This document shows, one piece after another, positions 54,011-61,947 of a stretch of DNA of 64,000 bases. The translations under genes were made by a program, and so were the position numbers. Source of the DNA: Porticoccaceae bacterium. GTDB lineage: Bacteria > Pseudomonadota > Gammaproteobacteria > Pseudomonadales > Porticoccaceae. The stretch is from positions 1 through 64,000 of the forward strand of contig CACEBC010000008.1 in assembly GCA_902557735.1 (NCBI GenBank). Direction: 5' to 3'. Each line of letters opens with the position of its first letter. The first letter of the stretch is position 1. Under the pieces are notes generated by a model that saw nothing but the letters and a program-made list of their open reading frames with translations, ran no database searches and was not told where the DNA came from.

Positions 54011-54307
54011 GATTCGTCCGATTTGTTTCTGTTAGCGTTGTACGATGAATTTTTATTTACTCAAAGATTGTACCAGTTCTGTATTGCCTTAAACACATGT
54101 CAGGAGGTGATCACTAACATTGTAAACTTGTTAATGTTTAGACGAAATAGCCTGATCAGTGCCGCTAACTTTTTTTGGTCACAAAAATTCCGTTTTTGCA
54201 AATTTGGCTCGTATGTAAAGTCTATTAGTGGTAATTATTTTAAAACGGTTGCGCGCATCGATTGCTTCGGCTAGTCTGCTTTGTTTTTGATAAGCCTGAG
54301 GAAAAAA
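54011..54307. other. Intergenic region in place of the lysM-dprA genes
   Basis: 297 A+T-rich bases between def and purE, divergent. In Pseudomonas and many relatives lysM and dprA lie in this position between def and tsaC. I see no remnant of either here, only promoter space. It must carry the promoters of both directions. Confidence 0.6.
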
Positions 54308-54811
54308 ATGAGTGAAAAATTCGTAGCTATACTGATGGGATCCGATTCGGATCTGCCAATCGTTGAACCCGCTTTTAAAATTTTGGAGGATTTCGAAATA
54401 CCATACGAGGTTAAAATTACTTCCGCGCACAGAACCCCACTTGTCACGACCAAATATGTCAAAGATGCTGAAGAGCGGGGTTGCTCGGTTTTTATTTGCG
54501 CCGCAGGTATGGCTGCTCATTTAGCTGGGGCGGTAGCTGCTGCATCATTAAAACCAATAATAGGAATACCTATAAATGCGTCTCTGAACGGTCTTGATGC
54601 CTTGTTATCGACGGTACAAATGCCGGCAGGCATCCCCGTTGCAACAGTGGCCATTGGAAAAGCAGGAGCAAAAAATGCTGCATATTTGGCAGCACAAATC
54701 TTGGCAATCAGCGAAACAAGCCTGCTGCAAAAACTGGTTGAAGAACGAAAAATAAATGCAGAGGCCGTGATTTCGAAGGACCAAGCCTTGCAGGAAAAAT
54801 TGAATTCGTAG
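54308..54811 (+). CDS. purE: N5-carboxyaminoimidazole ribonucleotide mutase
   Basis: 167 residues with the class I PurE sequence: FVAILMGSDSDLPIVEPA, KITSAHRTPLVT and AGMAAHLAGAVAA. It moves the carboxyl group of N5-CAIR to form CAIR in purine synthesis. GAGGA precedes ATG 54308; the frame extends 9 codons further without support. The usual partner purK is not beside it. Confidence 0.96.
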   Translation: MSEKFVAILMGSDSDLPIVEPAFKILEDFEIPYEVKITSAHRTPLVTTKYVKDAEERGCSVFICAAGMAAHLAGAVAAASLKPIIGIPINASLNGLDALLSTVQMPAGIPVATVAIGKAGAKNAAYLAAQILAISETSLLQKLVEERKINAEAVISKDQALQEKLNS

Positions 54812-54822
54812 GTTAGCTGCTC

Positions 54823-55392
54823 ATGGACTGGATGCGTCATCCAGAAGTAATTCGTGCTGCAAGAGTTTTACAGGAAGGCGGGGTGATAGCCGTTCCTACA
54901 GAGTCAGTTTGGGGCCTGAGTTGTGATGCTAATAATGAGGTCTCAGTCAGAAGATTGTTATCTATCAAATGCCGGTCTGAGAGCAAAGGCTTGATTCTTA
55001 TAACTGATCGGGTAGAGCGCTTAGAACCTTTCCTTGAATCCGTTCCTCAAAATGCTCGACTACTTATGGAATCTTCGACGGTTGAGCGGCCCGTTACTTG
55101 TTTATTGTCGCACAATGGTAAAGTTCCAAAAGTCATAACAGGTGACAACGAAAAGGTGGCGGTCAGGTTAATTAAACACCCGCCAGCACGGGCCCTATGT
55201 GAGCATTTTGGTGGGCTACTTGTGTCGACGTCTGCCAATCCAAATGGGCAGCCACCCGCGAAATCGCAATCAAAGGTGCTGGACTATTTTTCTGACGCTA
55301 TTGATTTTTTATCTCCCGGAAGTGTGGGCGGCGCTGATAACGTAAGTGAGATTGTAGATGCGACTTCTGGTGAAGTGCTAAGGGCCCGATAA
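54823..55392 (+). CDS. tsaC: Threonylcarbamoyl-AMP synthase
   Basis: A 189-residue YrdC-domain protein with [31 protein letters not shown] and [13 protein letters not shown]. It makes threonylcarbamoyl-AMP for the t6A modification of tRNA. The length fits the short TsaC form rather than Sua5. hemF follows after 4 bases. Confidence 0.95.
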   Translation: MDWMRHPEVIRAARVLQEGGVIAVPTESVWGLSCDANNEVSVRRLLSIKCRSESKGLILITDRVERLEPFLESVPQNARLLMESSTVERPVTCLLSHNGKVPKVITGDNEKVAVRLIKHPPARALCEHFGGLLVSTSANPNGQPPAKSQSKVLDYFSDAIDFLSPGSVGGADNVSEIVDATSGEVLRAR

Positions 55393-55396
55393 GAAA

Positions 55397-56293
55397 ATGG
55401 AAAAATCAGCTATTAAAGATTATTTGGACTCTCTTCAAGATCGATTATGTGACGAGTTTACTGCGATAGATGATGGGTTGTGGCGAGAGGACCAATGGTT
55501 GCGCAAAGAGGGCGGAGGTGGTTACAGTAGGTCTCTATCTGGCGGCTCCATCATAGAAAAGTTGGGTGTAAATGTATCCCATATCTTCGGTAAGACTTTA
55601 CCTTCTGCTGCAACGGACAAACGACCAGAATTAACAGGACGAGGTTTTGAAGCTATGGGACTCTCTCTGGTAGTTCATCCCAAAAATCCATATGTGCCCA
55701 CTGCGCACGCTAATGTGAGGTTCTTTGCTGCAGAAAAACCTGATCACGAACCGATATGGTGGTTTGGTGGTGGATATGATTTGACGCCCTACTATGGAAA
55801 TGTTCAGGATTGTGTGCATTGGCATCGTGAAGCGAAGAATGCTTGTGAAAAGGTGTCGCCCGATCTCTATGATAGATTTAAAAAAAGTTGTGATCAGTAC
55901 TTCTATTTGCCTCACCGTGACGAACATCGTGGCATAGGCGGATTGTTTTTCGACGATTTCAACGAACTGGGCTTTAGGGAAAGCTTTAAATTGATGAGGT
56001 GCATTGGTGATAGTTTCTCCGTAGCCTATTTCCCTATCCTTAATCGGCGTAAATCTCAGCCATTCGGAGAGCGCGAGAGAAATTTTCAGTTATACCGACG
56101 CGGCAGATATGTTGAATTTAATTTGGTTTATGATCGAGGTACGCTTTTTGGACTCCAGACAAATGGGAGGATAGAGTCTATTTTGATGTCATTGCCCCCC
56201 ATGGTAAGTTGGATTTATGATTGGAAACCTCAGCCCGAAAGTGCAGAGGCAGAATTATATGAAAACTATTTACGGCCTCGCGATTGGGTATAA
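55397..56293 (+). CDS. hemF: Coproporphyrinogen III oxidase, oxygen-dependent
   Basis: 298 residues with [31 protein letters not shown], the FDDFNELGF segment and [18 protein letters not shown]. It converts coproporphyrinogen III to protoporphyrinogen IX, using O2, so aerobic life is implied. It lies directly after tsaC as in related genomes. Confidence 0.97.
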   Translation: MEKSAIKDYLDSLQDRLCDEFTAIDDGLWREDQWLRKEGGGGYSRSLSGGSIIEKLGVNVSHIFGKTLPSAATDKRPELTGRGFEAMGLSLVVHPKNPYVPTAHANVRFFAAEKPDHEPIWWFGGGYDLTPYYGNVQDCVHWHREAKNACEKVSPDLYDRFKKSCDQYFYLPHRDEHRGIGGLFFDDFNELGFRESFKLMRCIGDSFSVAYFPILNRRKSQPFGERERNFQLYRRGRYVEFNLVYDRGTLFGLQTNGRIESILMSLPPMVSWIYDWKPQPESAEAELYENYLRPRDWV

Positions 56294-56391
56294 ATGCCCG
56301 ATTAACAAATTTGACGTTATTCGCTGGATAGCCCTATGAATCAGATGAATTCTCGCACTTGGCAATGAACTTGTGAACGGACGGGTAAAAA

Positions 56392-57222
56392 ATGCTTGAT
56401 CAATATGCTGTGTTTGGTAATCCTATTAAACATAGTTACTCACCGATTATTCATGAAGAATTTGCTTCACAAACCAAGCAGAGGTTAATTTATAAAAGAG
56501 AGCTTGTGCCAATTGAGAGCTTTGCAGCGAGTGTTGATAAGTTTTTTCGAGGAGGTGGGTTAGGTCTGAATGTGACTTTACCATTTAAAACCGAGGCGCA
56601 TGATTATGCTGACATTGTGACTGATCGAGCGCTATTGGCGGGGGCTGCGAATATATTGTCGAGAATGCCGAACGGAGATATTTGTGGTGATAATTCCGAT
56701 GGTATTGGCCTCATCACAGATATAAAAATAAATCTTGGTTGGAAAATCCGATCTAAGCGAGTGCTGGTTTTGGGAGCTGGTGGAGCCGTTCGAGGCGTCC
56801 TCAAACCCCTTCTGCAAGAAAACCCCCGCAGCATAGTAATAGCTAATCGAACGGTCAAGAAAGCTGATGCTCTGGTCAAAGCTTTTCAAGATCAGTTTGA
56901 GATTTCGGTTTGCGGTTACGATAATCTTTGCAGTCGGTCGTTCGATTTAATAATAAACGGAACCAGCGCAGGCCTCCTAGAAAAGGGTTTGAGATTGCCT
57001 GACAGAATCCTCTCGACTGAGAACATAGCCTGTTATGATATGATGTATGGCGAAAAGCAGTCTGCTTTCCTAGACTGGGCTGTATTGCGAGGCGCCGATA
57101 TTGCTGATGGGCTAGGTATGTTGGTGGAACAGGCTGCGGAGTCATTCTTTATCTGGCGGGGTGTTCGGCCTCAAACCGAGCCAGTAATTAAGCTTCTCAG
57201 AGAGATGCTCAACACTAGCTAG
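56392..57222 (+). CDS. aroE: Shikimate dehydrogenase
   Basis: 276 residues. The substrate domain has NPIKHSYSPIIHEEF and LNVTLPFKTEAHD with the catalytic Lys, and the NADP domain has VLVLGAGGAVRGVL. It reduces 3-dehydroshikimate in aromatic amino acid synthesis. Its end overlaps the convergent yrdA-type gene by 8 bases. Confidence 0.96.
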   Translation: MLDQYAVFGNPIKHSYSPIIHEEFASQTKQRLIYKRELVPIESFAASVDKFFRGGGLGLNVTLPFKTEAHDYADIVTDRALLAGAANILSRMPNGDICGDNSDGIGLITDIKINLGWKIRSKRVLVLGAGGAVRGVLKPLLQENPRSIVIANRTVKKADALVKAFQDQFEISVCGYDNLCSRSFDLIINGTSAGLLEKGLRLPDRILSTENIACYDMMYGEKQSAFLDWAVLRGADIADGLGMLVEQAAESFFIWRGVRPQTEPVIKLLREMLNTS

Positions 57223-57763
57223 GGGTTTGCGCGTCAAGGTAAGTATTTTTTAATTTGACATAGTTGCCAGGAGAATATGTCAAAAACTCTTTTTCCTTGT
57301 CGGAAATTGGTCTGAGTGCACGACAAGGGTTGCCAACGTATACATAACCTGATTCGAGAATTTTTCGTGGGGGAACCATGCATCCGGCACCGATCATTAC
57401 CTCGTCGTGGACAATTGCACCATCATTGATTATTGCACCATTGCCAATCAATAGTTTGCTGCCTAAAGCGCAGCCATGAAGGATGGCACTGTGGCCTACG
57501 ACAACATCTGAACCAAGTGTTAACGGCCAGCCATCTGGGTTATATTCGCTGGAATGCGTGATATGAAGAACAGCGTTATCTTGGATGTTGCACCGAACTC
57601 CAATCTTGATTTTGTGCATATCTCCGCGTATAACTGCGCCTGGCCAGACAGAGCAATCGTCGTCAAGGTGGACATCGCCAATGACCACGGCTGCCGGATC
57701 AACGTACACTCTTTTGCCCAGAGTGGGTGAGATGCCCTGAAAAGAGCGTAAAGAAAAGCTCAT
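57215..57763 (-). CDS. Gamma-carbonic-anhydrase-like protein (YrdA family)
   Basis: 182 residues of left-handed beta-helix, with hexapeptide repeats such as VVIGDVHLDDDCSVWPGAVI and NGAIINDGAIVHDEVMIGAG. Metal His residues are expected in NAVLHIT and GHSAILHGC. It probably forms a trimer with zinc or iron; the physiological reaction of YrdA proteins is not settled. Divergent from the yheV-type gene. Confidence 0.92.
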   Translation of the reverse strand: MSFSLRSFQGISPTLGKRVYVDPAAVVIGDVHLDDDCSVWPGAVIRGDMHKIKIGVRCNIQDNAVLHITHSSEYNPDGWPLTLGSDVVVGHSAILHGCALGSKLLIGNGAIINDGAIVHDEVMIGAGCMVPPRKILESGYVYVGNPCRALRPISDKEKEFLTYSPGNYVKLKNTYLDAQTPS

Positions 57764-57813
57764 TTGGTAATTGTAGCGAGTCTGTTAGCAATAGTCACAA
57801 CGGCGGTCAAAAA

Positions 57814-58050
57814 ATGGCATATTCTACAAAAAAACGATTTATTGCGGGGGTGATATGCCCTAAATGCTCAAGAATGGACAAGTTGATGGTCTTTTCGAAG
57901 AATGAGGTTGATTACAGAGAATGCTCTGCTTGCGGTTTTACAGACGAGGTGCGCATTAATGCTGTTACTAGAGAAATAAAGACTCGGGTCAATCGCCCCT
58001 TGGAAAGTGAACAACAGCATATTGATGTTATTACTCTTATTGATAATTAG
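57814..58050 (+). CDS. yheV: YheV-family small zinc-ribbon protein
   Basis: 78 residues from ATG 57814 with two Cys pairs, VICPKCSRMD and RECSACGFTD, typical of the YheV/DUF2387 family. The frame runs 29 codons upstream into the yrdA-type promoter and start region, which is not used. Function unknown; often beside aroE in gammaproteobacteria. Confidence 0.88.
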   Translation: MAYSTKKRFIAGVICPKCSRMDKLMVFSKNEVDYRECSACGFTDEVRINAVTREIKTRVNRPLESEQQHIDVITLIDN

Positions 58051-58326
58051 GGACATATTTTTTGTCACAAAGCGATACTTGATCCTAGGGCGAATAGAGA
58101 ACCCACATTACTTTTGTTAAAATGTGGTCATCTAACTTAGCTAGTCTGTTTGGTCTCCTGTCAAAAACCTCTGAAGGCCAAATTGATTTTAAAAAAGCGA
58201 GAGTTACTCATAAATTAGGCGCAGGAATGCAGCGCTTTCTTTGCTTAATGGACTCATGTAAAGAACGAGCTCAGCATAAAGCCCCCTTGATCGGAGCGGA
58301 CATGGTTTTTAAACAAGGTAAGTGTT
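58051..58326. other. Gap upstream of the CoxB-like fusion
   Basis: 276 bases. A 71-codon frame at 58122-58337 overlaps the next start and has no ribosome site or recognisable product. No trace of coxA, coxC or other cox genes is seen. Confidence 0.5.
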
Positions 58327-59046
58327 TTGTCATTTGAGCTGAAGATGTTAATTATGTGGGGTTTTGCTGCGGTAAGTGCAGTCGTCTTTGCATGTATGTT
58401 CTATATTATGTTTGCCCATCGAAGATCAAAGCGGGTAAATGCGGCACATTTCCATAATAACATTGGTGTTGAAATGCTCTGGACTCTCGTGCCTATGTTG
58501 ATTCTAGTTGGCATGAGTATGCCTGCACTCCATAACTTGATCGAGAGCAGCGACCCTCAAGAACATAATATAACTCTCCGAGATCTGCGAGCACAGGGTA
58601 TCACTGGAGTCATGATAACCCCAGATGCCATGATGATTGATTTTTTTCGTAAAATTGATGACACCCGAGTCGGGCAATGGAGCTTGTTGGTTTTTGGTGA
58701 GGGGGACTGTGGTTTGGGGTGTGAGAAATTTTTGGCCGAATTGCGTATATTTACTACCAAATCACAAGAGGCAAGAGGAAAGCTGAGCATTCGTTATTTG
58801 TCAAACAGATCGTCCAGAAGGAATGATATACCCCCATTCCTATCGAGGGCTCTTCCTGAAATGAGTGCGGCTGCTGCCACTTTCTCTGAATTTAAGTCGC
58901 CGTTTCTAGACGAGGTGAGCTTTGTTGTGACAGATCATCTCGTTGGAATTTTAGTTTCCCCAGATAAATTGACGGTTCTATTCTACAACTTTCAAGTGGG
59001 CGAAAAGAACCTGCTGGAAGATTTGACACGGCTACTGAGAGGCTGA
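58327..59046 (+). CDS. Chimera of CoxB transmembrane hairpin and CxxxC domain
   Basis: 239 residues. The first 80 are the two transmembrane helices of cytochrome oxidase subunit II: MLIMWGFAAVSAVVFACMFY, AHRRSKR, then FHNNIGVEMLWTLVPM and LILVGMSMPA. The copper-A cupredoxin domain that should follow is missing. Instead comes VGQWSLLVFGEGDCGLGCEK, with a CxxxC pair, and a tail FYNFQVGEKNLLEDLTRLL; these fit the small thioredoxin-like protein encoded in many cox operons before ctaA. TTG start with AAGG 8 bases before. cyoE and sco follow. I infer a deletion that fused two cox-operon genes, or a functional copper-handling membrane protein. Confidence 0.7.
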   Translation: MSFELKMLIMWGFAAVSAVVFACMFYIMFAHRRSKRVNAAHFHNNIGVEMLWTLVPMLILVGMSMPALHNLIESSDPQEHNITLRDLRAQGITGVMITPDAMMIDFFRKIDDTRVGQWSLLVFGEGDCGLGCEKFLAELRIFTTKSQEARGKLSIRYLSNRSSRRNDIPPFLSRALPEMSAAAATFSEFKSPFLDEVSFVVTDHLVGILVSPDKLTVLFYNFQVGEKNLLEDLTRLLRG

Positions 59047-59096
59047 AATCTTGGTTTTTAAATTGCTAGATTACGGAGAATGGCAGTGACAAACTT

Positions 59097-59999
59097 ATGA
59101 ATCCACGCGTAGACATCGAGCAGCAAGGTGTTCGCGTGCAGGACTTTTTGGAACTTTGCAAACCGAGTGTGGTTGCCCTCATGCTAATTACCTCCCTCAT
59201 AGGCATGTTATTAGCGACCGATCAAATGGTGCCGCTCGATGTGTTGCTTTTGGGTAATTTGGGGATTGCCCTCAGTGCTGGGTCAGCTGCGGTGATTAAC
59301 CACGTGGTAGATCAACACATAGATGAGAAAATGGCTCGCACTGCCAACAGACCAATAGCGCGAGGTCGCATAGAACCTTGGCAGGCAGTGTTGTTTGCTC
59401 TGATTATTGGTTTCGCCGGTCTGGCAATCCTTGTTAGGTTCATCAATGCACTGACTGCTTGGCTCACGCTGGGTTCACTCGTTGGTTATGCGTTCATTTA
59501 TACAATGTATCTGAAGCGAGCAACGCCGCAAAACATAGTAATTGGAGGGTTGGCTGGTGCCTCTCCGCCGCTTCTTGGTTGGACAGCGGTTACAGGTGAT
59601 TTACACCCGCATTCACTCTTATTGGTGTTGATTATTTTTGCATGGACGCCCCCTCACTTTTGGGCCTTAGCAGTTCACCGTAGCGACGAGTATGCCATGG
59701 CTAAAATACCGATGCTTCCAGTGACACATGGTAAGAAATATACGACAATAAATATTTTTCTTTATACAATAATTTTACTGCTGGTTAGTTTTTTGCCATT
59801 TGTGACTGGAATGCTGGGCTGGTTATACCTATTTGGGGCGGCTATATTGGGACTTGGATTTATTTACTGGTCCTTGATGATGTTCAAGGTGGAGGGTGGG
59901 GATTCGGGCTTAAAGACCTTTAATTACTCTATTTTCTATTTGACCGCACTTTTTTTGGTAATGTTGCTCGATCATTATTTGATAGCTAAGTTTGCTTAA
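59097..59999 (+). CDS. cyoE: Protoheme IX farnesyltransferase (heme O synthase)
   Basis: 300 residues, about nine membrane helices, with the UbiA-family Asp-rich motifs NHVVDQHIDEKMART and, further on, HRSDEYAMAKIPMLPVTHG, plus NRPIARGRIEP. It adds a farnesyl group to heme b to make heme O for a terminal oxidase. That oxidase is not in this window. Confidence 0.96.
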   Translation: MNPRVDIEQQGVRVQDFLELCKPSVVALMLITSLIGMLLATDQMVPLDVLLLGNLGIALSAGSAAVINHVVDQHIDEKMARTANRPIARGRIEPWQAVLFALIIGFAGLAILVRFINALTAWLTLGSLVGYAFIYTMYLKRATPQNIVIGGLAGASPPLLGWTAVTGDLHPHSLLLVLIIFAWTPPHFWALAVHRSDEYAMAKIPMLPVTHGKKYTTINIFLYTIILLLVSFLPFVTGMLGWLYLFGAAILGLGFIYWSLMMFKVEGGDSGLKTFNYSIFYLTALFLVMLLDHYLIAKFA

Positions 60000-60022
60000 C
60001 CGAACAACAGAGAGGGTTTAAG

Positions 60023-60670
60023 TTGCTGGCGCAAAAACAGGTGGCTCGCTACGCTTTAAACGGCATCATGGTTATGATGCTTTTGTTTTGTGCCGGTTTG
60101 ATTTGGCGCTCCTTCACTCCAGATTTAATGTCGAAAAGGGATTTGCAGATCAATGGAGCGATGCTTTTGCATACCCCTGCCGCTTTGGCCGATTTCCAAC
60201 TGGTAGATCATTTAAATCAACCCTTTAGTCTAGATCGGTTAAAAGGCATTTGGAGCATTATTTTCTTTGCTTTTACAAGCTGCCCGGACATTTGTCCCAC
60301 TACGCTCTCGACTTTGAATAGTGTATACAACCAGCTGAGCGAGGAAGAACAGAGCAACTTGCAGGTATATATGATCTCGCTGGATACGGATCATGACACT
60401 CCTGAAAGATTGGCCCTATATGTGCCATACTTCAATTCAGATTTTGTCGGAATTACTGGCGATCAGGGCAGTGTAGGTAGGCTTGCAACCCAGCTAAACG
60501 TTGCCTACAAACGTGTTCCCTTGGATCAAAACAATTACACCATTGATCATGGCACACAACTGATTCTCATAAACCCAAGAGGTGAGTATCATGCCTTCTT
60601 CGAGTCGCCCCATAGCAAAACTTTGCTAGTAGAAAGTTGGCGTTCAATAGTGGCTATGGCCTCCGATTAA
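60023..60670 (+). CDS. SCO1/SenC copper chaperone
   Basis: 215 residues with an N-terminal membrane anchor (NGIMVMMLLFCAGLIWRSF) and a thioredoxin-like domain: FTSCPDICPTTLSTLNS gives CxxxC, and a His in IDHGTQLILI is the third copper ligand. It delivers copper to the CuA site of cytochrome oxidase. TTG start 23 bases after cyoE, so one operon with it. Confidence 0.94.
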   Translation: MLAQKQVARYALNGIMVMMLLFCAGLIWRSFTPDLMSKRDLQINGAMLLHTPAALADFQLVDHLNQPFSLDRLKGIWSIIFFAFTSCPDICPTTLSTLNSVYNQLSEEEQSNLQVYMISLDTDHDTPERLALYVPYFNSDFVGITGDQGSVGRLATQLNVAYKRVPLDQNNYTIDHGTQLILINPRGEYHAFFESPHSKTLLVESWRSIVAMASD

Positions 60671-61104
60671 ACCGAAATTCGTGCCTCGAGAATATTGCTA
60701 TAAAAAACCAGTACAAACGAAATAAGGTCAGAGCCTCCAATGCTTGACGATCCTGCCTGCTCATCTTTGGCCCACGAAATTGCAATCCTCAGAAGAATGC
60801 TCTGGGAACCGCAATGCGGGTGAGCAAATTGTCATCTGTTGGGGTGATTGACTCATACCCCGCGCTAAAGCCTGCATTATCGTAAGCACAGTTTTTAAAA
60901 GGAGTATTCCGAACAATTTCAACCTCACCCTTCAAGCAATGACAGAGACTAGAACGGTGATGACGTCATTTTTGCGGCCCACTTGGCTCAACTTTGGTGT
61001 AAATTTCACTCTGACGTAGAGGCATTAGAATGTCACTCAGTACTATCATATCTTGGAAAGATTTGTTGGCAGTTTTTAGTTCAATCGAGATCTTAATCAT
61101 TAAA
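60671..61104. other. Intergenic region between sco and zur
   Basis: 434 bases between sco and the convergent zur gene. It contains a short minus-strand frame at 60789-60965 (see next entry) and a 10-base palindrome ATGACGTCAT near 60960. No complete gene is seen. Confidence 0.5.
60789..60965 (-). pseudogene. Possible remnant C-terminus of a protein
   Basis: 58 codons open on the minus strand ending with a stop. The text NAGFSAGYESITP and LLTRIAVPRAFF is protein-like, and the last residue is Phe as in outer-membrane barrels. There is no start with a ribosome site, and a stop lies just upstream in frame. I do not recognise it; it may be a decayed gene end or chance. Confidence 0.25.
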
Positions 61105-61608
61105 TTATAAAATAAGAGGGTTTTTATTTTCTTTGCATCTTGCACAGGTCCCTGAGAGCTCGATACTTTGGGTCTTTAGATCGAATTTAGCCCTATTACA
61201 AAAAGAGCCTAGTATTGTATTCAAACTATTATCAAACACTTCAGCAGTATTGCCGCAATTCTCGCAAATAAGAAAAAGGTTGCTGTGTGGGCTATTGGGA
61301 AAGGGGCACCCTATAAATGCATTGAATGAGTGCACTTTGTGAATGAGGCCATGTGATAACAAAAAATTAATTGCGCGGTATACCGTAGTTGGAGCAATTG
61401 ATTTTTTGTTTAAGTCGGCTAGAGTATCTTGTATCTGATATGCTCCAAGCGGTTGATGACCTTGCCAAATTATTTCCAAGACAAGAGCTCTGGTAGGCGT
61501 GAGCCGCAAATTTTTTGATTTGCAAATATGCTTTGCTTGCTCCAAGGCGGCACTGATGCACCGAGAGTGGTCATGAGGGCTGTGAGCAACATTCAAATTA
61601 CTGATCAT
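61105..61608 (-). CDS. zur: Zinc uptake regulator (Fur family)
   Basis: 167 residues from ATG 61608, with AGGGGAAGC as ribosome site; the longer frame to 61659 would run through the operator. It has the winged helix (LTPTRALVLEIIWQG, APTTVYRAINFLLSHG) and structural zinc Cys pairs in LICENCGNTAEV and GTCARCKEN. HSPHDHSRC gives an extra His-rich start. It represses zinc import when zinc is plentiful. The Fur paralogue type is Zur by its sequence and its place near polA. Confidence 0.88.
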   Translation of the reverse strand: MISNLNVAHSPHDHSRCISAALEQAKHICKSKNLRLTPTRALVLEIIWQGHQPLGAYQIQDTLADLNKKSIAPTTVYRAINFLLSHGLIHKVHSFNAFIGCPFPNSPHSNLFLICENCGNTAEVFDNSLNTILGSFCNRAKFDLKTQSIELSGTCARCKENKNPLIL

Positions 61609-61627
61609 AGCTTCCCCTATAAATGAT

Positions 61628-61647
61628 AGGTTATAACATAACATAAA
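61628..61647 (-). promoter_or_regulatory. Putative Zur box
   Basis: On the minus strand TTATGTTATGTTATAACCTA, close to the known gammaproteobacterial Zur pattern with TGTTATAnnATAACA. It lies about 20 bases before the zur start, so autoregulation is likely. Confidence 0.5.
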
Positions 61648-61691
61648 ATACTTATGCAAAAAAGTACCTAAAGAATGTATTCTGAAATGAG

Positions 61692-61703
61692 CGTCATATG
61701 ACG
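61692..61703. repeat. Short perfect palindrome
   Basis: CGTCATATGACG, 12 bases, between zur and polA. Possible binding site; no further support. Confidence 0.25.
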
Positions 61704-61947
61704 TCGAAATAGGCCCCCAAGCACGCTGGATGAGCCATACTTACTGTCGCAACCGCTTTGAATTACGTCAATTGGTCTTCTGTCATGATGGTGTCATTCG
61801 AGCCCTGTAGATTTCTCAATCCATCGAAATTAATGTTAAAAGCGAAAGTTTCCCATTTGAGTCAGTGCAAGCAGATTGGCATCTGTATGTCGATCGATAT
61901 AGTATTCTCGTTTAATACCACCTACTCCGTAATTGGAGGTTTGTTAA

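Noticed and set aside
58122-58337. 71-codon open frame upstream of the CoxB-like gene
   Set aside because: No ribosome site, overlaps the next start and shows no known motif. It may be the scar left by a deletion rather than a gene.
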